Source: Chloroflexota bacterium (GTDB lineage Bacteria > Chloroflexota > Anaerolineae > JAAYZQ01). Taken from it: a stretch of 64,000 nt of DNA. This document shows, piece by piece, positions 60,113-64,000 of the stretch. Made by a program: the position numbers and the translations under genes. The stretch lies in the NCBI GenBank assembly GCA_018606645.1, contig JAGVRI010000002.1, forward strand, positions 330,615-394,614, in the 5' to 3' direction. Within the stretch, counting starts at the first letter, position 1. Every line of letters starts with the position of its first letter. The notes beneath the pieces were generated by a model. The model was not told where the DNA came from, made no database searches, and saw only the letters and a program-made list of their open reading frames with translations.

Positions 60113-63100
60113 TCAGGTAAGGGAGGAATTGGAAAGGAACGAACGGGCGAAGGTCAGGTACCGTTGTCGCCGGTCCGGGTCGGCGATCCGGTCCGCCTTC
60201 TGGGCTATGCACACCTCAGCCAGGCGGAGATGATGGTCGGCTGCCTCGATCTGGCCCAGGGCGTGCAGGGCGCAGGCATGGGCATAGTGAACCTGTTCTT
60301 CGCCGACCCAGGCCTGGTGAGAGCGGGGCAGCAGGGCGATGGCTGGATCGATTTCCTCCAAGGCGGCAGCCGCCTTACCCTGGAGTAGCCAGGTCAGTCC
60401 GGCCTCAAGTCGGCCCCACACCTCGCACGCGGGCAGGTCGCTTACCTGGGCGACACGAACGGCCTCGTGGGCATGGACGAGGGCAGTATCCAGGCGTCCC
60501 GCCAGCCGCCCGGCGCGGGCAAGGGCAGCCAGCGCCGAGGCCAGCCCTTCATGGCATTCGCTTTGGCGGGACAGGGCTTCTGCTTCCCGGAGACGCTCCT
60601 CAGCGATGTCCGGCTGCCCGGCGGCGGTCTCCACCAGGCCCAGCCCGACCAAAACCTCGACCAGGCGGCGGCGATGTCCAAGGGTACCTGCCTGGGCCGC
60701 AGCGTTGCTGAGCCAGCGGCGCGCCTCGGCCAGGTCGCCGAGTTGGTAGAGGGATAGCCCCAGACCCTCTTCGGCGGCCACGCAGCCCGGTTCGCTCTGC
60801 AACTCTGATTGCCGCGCGAAGGCCTGCCGGAACCAGTCGGCCGCTGCGGCATAGTCCCCCTGGTGGAGACTCCAGCACCCCAGCAGGGTCAGGCCATAAG
60901 CTTCGGCTGGCCGCGCGCCGATGCGACGGGCCAGGGCTAGGTGCTCGTCCAGGTAGCGCCCGGCCTCAGCCACCTGCCCCATCTCCAGCAGCAAGGCGCC
61001 GATGTCCAGGCCGTCCGAAGCCAGCCGGATGGAATCCCCGGCCTGCTGATGACAGGCATACGCTTCCTGCTGACAGGCCAGCGACCGGGCATAGTCTCCC
61101 AGGTGGAAATGGACATAGCCCAGGTTATGGCTGATGCGTCCGCGCATGGTGGCGTCGGCCTGCTCTCCCACCGCTGACAAGGCGGCTTCCAGGGCGGCGA
61201 GCGCCGGCCGTGGCTGGCCCAAGGAATAATGGGCAAAGCCGATCTGGGCCAGGAGACGGGACATTGCCGCCCGATCATCCAGATCGGTGGCCAGAGCCAG
61301 CCCTTCCTGAGCGGTGGCAATGGCTCGCTGATAATGACCATCCACGTTCAGGTAACGTACCCTCTCCTGCAATACATCCAACCGCAGGCCAGCATCGCCA
61401 GTAGCGGCGGCGAGTGTATCCAGGGATGCCAGATCAGAGTCGCGCTCTGTCAACCCGCCCTGGAGGTAGCACAGGTGAGCGCGGCTGATCAGGATTTGGG
61501 CCCGCTGTGCCTGGCACTCGGGCTGAGCGCACGCGGGGTCGATGTGAGACAACAGGGCCAACATCCGGCTCTGGTGTTCCTCGGTTTCTTGCCAGGCGAA
61601 CATCGCTTCGGCTTGCTGTGCCGCTAGGCGGTGATAGTCAAGGGCCCGACGCGGATCGCCGCCAGCCTCATAATGATGCGCCAGAGCGACCACCGCCCTG
61701 GGTTGTAACTGCTCCAACGCGCGGCCGGCGCGCCGGTGCAGCAGTTGCCGGCGCACCGGAGCCAGACCATCGGCCACGGCCCGGCAAATTAACTCATGGC
61801 GGAAGGAGAATCCATCTTCGAACTCTTCCAGGAACTGCCGGGCCACCAGTTCCTCCAATCCGGCTAGCGTTTCCAGCTCACCCCGGCCGGCTGTCAGCCG
61901 AACCAGCGCCAGGTCAAAGCGGTTGCCCAACACCGCTCCAGCCTCCAGCACCTGATGAGCCCGAGCGCTGAGGCTCCTTAATCGCTGCTTCACTACCAGA
62001 CGGATTGTATCCGGCACGGGAAATCGGCCCAGGTCGGCGAGGTCTCCGGCGGGGCGCCCGGTCTCCAGGAAGGAACGGATGATTTCGAGCAGGAAAAAGG
62101 GATTCCCGCCCGTGGCTGCTTGCAGCCGACTGGCCAGCCAGACGTAATCGGGACTACCTGAGCCTGGGGAAGGGGGAAGCAAGTGTTCGAGGAGCTGACG
62201 CACGGCTGGCGCATCCAGCCCAGATAGCTGCAACTCGACGACGGTACCTGCCCTGGACAGGTTATGGCGCAACTCGGTCAAGGCTTCTTCTGCCTCACTG
62301 CGGTAAGCACCCAGGACCAACAGCCGTGGGGTCTCCAGGTCGAAGCGGTGGCTGTGGCGCAAATGGCAGGCGAAAAAGCCCAGCCAGTCCAGAGTTGTGC
62401 GATCGGCCCAGTGCAGATCGTCCAAGACCAGCACCACCGGATCCGGTCCAGCAGCCAGGACCAGGATGAGACGAGCCAGAGCCTCAAACAACCGGCCCCG
62501 CGCCTCCTCCGGCTCGGCGGGCAGGGGCGGCGGCAGGCCAGGAACCAGCCGAGGTAGTTCAGGCAGGAGGCGTGCGGCCTCGGCCAGCCAGACGGGCGAT
62601 AAGGAGCGGAGAGCAGCCCCCGCCGGCAGCGTCCTCTGGATGCGGCTCTGGGCCTCCGTTCCTGGGCTTACGACCGGGCGCAGGGCTTCGACCAGAGGCT
62701 GATAGGGAAGGGACCGGGTGGCCGGGTGACCGGCGCCAGCCAGGACCAGGGAGTGATGCCGGTGTCGATCGGTGAACTCGTTCATCAGGCGGGACTTGCC
62801 GATACCGGCTTCGCCGGCGATCAGGACTACCTGTGCCAGCCCGCGTTCGGCCTGCGACCAGAGCTGTTCGAGGCGACAGAAAAGATCTTGCCGTCCGACG
62901 AGAGGCGCCGGCTGGTCTGGCAGAAGCGCATGGGTCGGTCTGGTCTGTGGGGCATGCGGCTGTGGAGGGTAGCCGTGCAGGACAGATTGATACGCGGCCC
63001 TCGTTTCCGGCAAGGGGCTGATGCCCAGCTCCCGCTCCAGGATAACCGTACACCGTTCATACTGGCGCAGGGCGGCGCTACGGTCCCCGGTGAGGGCATA

Positions 63101-63736
63101 CAGTTCAATGAGGCGGCGGTGTACCTCTTCGGCCAGGTTTTCAGTAGCCAGGTAGCGTTGAGCACAGGCGATGGCTGCCTGGTGCTCCCCGCGGGCCATC
63201 CGCTCTTCCAGCAGGGTCGCCAGGGTAGCCAGGTAGCTATGCTCTAGGGCCTGTCCCTCGCTGATGGCCCAGCTTTCGAATTCGGGACTGCCGCCCAGGG
63301 AGAAACCGGATAAGAACGGCCCACGGAAGAGGTCTACGGCCTGTTGTAGTGCTTCCGCTGTGCCTACGCTGCGCAGACGCTCAAAGGATGCCACGTCGGA
63401 CCAGGTACGTTCAGGGTCCAGGCCCACCACATCTTTGTCGATCTTCAGAAGCTGAGGGTCGGGCAGGATGTGTCGCAAGTGCGACAGCAGATGGCTGAGG
63501 TGGCGACGGGCAGCGGTGTCGGGGAGGTCCGGCCAGAAGAGGAAGCAGAGTTGCTCGCGGGGAACAGGCTGCAGTTGGGTAGCCAGGAGATAGAGCAGGG
63601 CGCGGATCTGACGGCGGGGCAAAGACAGAGGCCTGCCGGCCCACTCGACGCGGGGTGGCCCTAGGATGTGGACCTGTAGGACGCTTGTCCCAATTTCGGT
63701 GATCTGCTCAGTTGCCGCCGAGAGCCGATCGGGCAT
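60113..63736 (-). CDS. SARP/AfsR-type transcriptional regulator with ATPase and TPR domains
   Basis: 1207 residues. The N-terminal winged-helix DNA-binding domain (about 20-105; LQVHILGPPRVEWAG, PREQLCFLFWPD) is followed by a BTAD all-helical domain (~110-250; RRLIELYALTGDRSAALRQYERC). An AAA/STAND ATPase starts LVGRQDLFCRLE, with Walker A LIAGEAGIGKSRL and Walker B VVLVLDDLHWADR. The C-terminal ~500 residues are TPR repeats. Such regulators integrate an ATP-dependent switch with promoter activation by direct-repeat binding. It is encoded just upstream of the small ORF and S74 gene on the same strand, so it may activate them. A promoter is at 63806-63834. Confidence 0.93.
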   Translation of the reverse strand: MPDRLSAATEQITEIGTSVLQVHILGPPRVEWAGRPLSLPRRQIRALLYLLATQLQPVPREQLCFLFWPDLPDTAARRHLSHLLSHLRHILPDPQLLKIDKDVVGLDPERTWSDVASFERLRSVGTAEALQQAVDLFRGPFLSGFSLGGSPEFESWAISEGQALEHSYLATLATLLEERMARGEHQAAIACAQRYLATENLAEEVHRRLIELYALTGDRSAALRQYERCTVILERELGISPLPETRAAYQSVLHGYPPQPHAPQTRPTHALLPDQPAPLVGRQDLFCRLEQLWSQAERGLAQVVLIAGEAGIGKSRLMNEFTDRHRHHSLVLAGAGHPATRSLPYQPLVEALRPVVSPGTEAQSRIQRTLPAGAALRSLSPVWLAEAARLLPELPRLVPGLPPPLPAEPEEARGRLFEALARLILVLAAGPDPVVLVLDDLHWADRTTLDWLGFFACHLRHSHRFDLETPRLLVLGAYRSEAEEALTELRHNLSRAGTVVELQLSGLDAPAVRQLLEHLLPPSPGSGSPDYVWLASRLQAATGGNPFFLLEIIRSFLETGRPAGDLADLGRFPVPDTIRLVVKQRLRSLSARAHQVLEAGAVLGNRFDLALVRLTAGRGELETLAGLEELVARQFLEEFEDGFSFRHELICRAVADGLAPVRRQLLHRRAGRALEQLQPRAVVALAHHYEAGGDPRRALDYHRLAAQQAEAMFAWQETEEHQSRMLALLSHIDPACAQPECQAQRAQILISRAHLCYLQGGLTERDSDLASLDTLAAATGDAGLRLDVLQERVRYLNVDGHYQRAIATAQEGLALATDLDDRAAMSRLLAQIGFAHYSLGQPRPALAALEAALSAVGEQADATMRGRISHNLGYVHFHLGDYARSLACQQEAYACHQQAGDSIRLASDGLDIGALLLEMGQVAEAGRYLDEHLALARRIGARPAEAYGLTLLGCWSLHQGDYAAAADWFRQAFARQSELQSEPGCVAAEEGLGLSLYQLGDLAEARRWLSNAAAQAGTLGHRRRLVEVLVGLGLVETAAGQPDIAEERLREAEALSRQSECHEGLASALAALARAGRLAGRLDTALVHAHEAVRVAQVSDLPACEVWGRLEAGLTWLLQGKAAAALEEIDPAIALLPRSHQAWVGEEQVHYAHACALHALGQIEAADHHLRLAEVCIAQKADRIADPDRRQRYLTFARSFLSNSSLT

Positions 63737-63755
63737 GGTGCACTTGTACTTCCCA

Positions 63756-63773
63756 CCACGTGTGCTCCACGTG
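63756..63773 (-). promoter_or_regulatory. 11-bp-spaced direct repeats in the SARP gene leader
   Basis: CCACGTG occurs at 63756-63762 and again at 63767-63773, that is, heptamers in direct repeat with 4 bp between them. This 11-bp period matches the known layout of SARP binding sites. The position, between the -10 and the ATG of the SARP gene, would suit feedback control. Confidence 0.45.
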
Positions 63774-63805
63774 ACCTTACCAGAACCGCTTATCCCTTAA
63801 TGTAT

Positions 63806-63834
63806 ATTATACTACATAGTCGAATGTGTGTCCA
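63806..63834 (-). promoter_or_regulatory. Promoter of the SARP regulator gene
   Basis: Minus strand: TGGACA (63829-63834), 17-bp spacer, TATAAT (63806-63811). The leader is about 65 nt. Confidence 0.72.
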
Positions 63835-63885
63835 ATGTCTGCGAGACGGGATCGCGCATCCATCTCCGGCTAACGCCCAATGTCA

Positions 63886-64000
63886 CTAAGATTTCTTTAA
63901 CAATTCCATCCAAGCTTGACGAGCCTGTTCGCGTGAGCCTTTGAGCGTGGGATAGACGCGGGGGCGTCCCCACACGGCGCGTGGCTCGAAACGCTGGCGT
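63886..64000 (-). CDS. Partial: C-terminal end of a basic protein, possibly a transposase
   Basis: The last 37 codons of a gene entering from the right edge: RQRFEPRAVWGRPRVYP, then TLKGSREQARQAWMELL and a TAG stop. The strongly basic RPRVYPTLKGSR..AR..W pattern resembles the C-terminal tails of IS4-type transposases, but the segment is too short for a firm call. Confidence 0.45.
   Translation of the reverse strand, partial: RQRFEPRAVWGRPRVYPTLKGSREQARQAWMELLKKS

Overview
The window is about 60% GC, fully bacterial and densely coded, with long leftward operons and short intergenic gaps. The gene set best fits a member of the Chloroflexota (Anaerolineae-like). This is an inference from gene content: a DUF4332 protein, FHA-CARDB and PEGA surface proteins with Thr/Pro linkers, a toast-rack protein, a LysM-LCP protein, a giant SARP/ATPase/TPR regulator, and a secreted M23 protein ending in a YVPVV-type tail. 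I see no rRNA, CRISPR array, prophage or complete insertion sequence. Promoters are easy to read: most -35/-10 pairs resemble TTGACA and TATAAT and are separated by exactly 17 bp.

Layout. 1-5362: tpiA heads a leftward operon with an acyl-CoA carboxyltransferase, a TPR protein, a cupin, a PycB/5S-type carboxyltransferase and the start of a probable biotin carrier; together these look like a transcarboxylase. 5497-13474: leftward envelope genes (GT2 glycosyltransferase, RmlD, TPR-PD40 protein, PEGA lipoprotein, FHA-CARDB protein). 13551-15850: an orphan ABC ATPase and a site-2 protease. 16172-20708: rightward DUF4332, GT4, toast-rack, M20 amidohydrolase and nitroreductase genes. 20709-27516: a leftward sugar-metabolism operon (GH4, membrane protein, SDR, transaldolase, glucose-6-phosphate isomerase) followed by a pentapeptide-repeat protein. 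27959-31490: a triple cyclic-nucleotide-domain/double bPH membrane protein and a LysM L,D-transpeptidase. 32053-37823: LarA, GlcF-like, GlcD-like and ATP-PEP carboxykinase, a plausible lactate-to-PEP route. 37983-47172: ArfB, TrmD, LCP, a PdtaS/PdtaR-like kinase and ANTAR regulator, tRNA-Pro, Fmt, a DUF4870-like protein and RecJ. 47417-51716: the secreted M23 protein, a SpoIIE-type phosphatase and a small P-loop protein.

51713-56206 is a zone of gene decay: a frameshifted EamA transporter, two truncated receiver domains, a threonine-synthase-like 5' fragment, and a sensor kinase with two nonsense codons and a frameshift. One receiver protein there is intact. Two tRNA-Ala genes (GGC, CGC) follow. 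57018-63736 holds an 857-residue surface protein with about 28 beta-roll repeats and a self-cleaving S74 domain, a 74-residue partner ORF, and the SARP regulator. The right edge carries the C-terminal codons of a possible transposase.

The most unusual signals are: a ~135-bp repeat placed exactly 22 bp upstream of the -35 box of both tRNA transcription units; a related family of imperfect palindromes in intergenic DNA; the S74 passenger/anchor protein; the CNB-bPH protein; and the chimeric, eroded two-component cluster.
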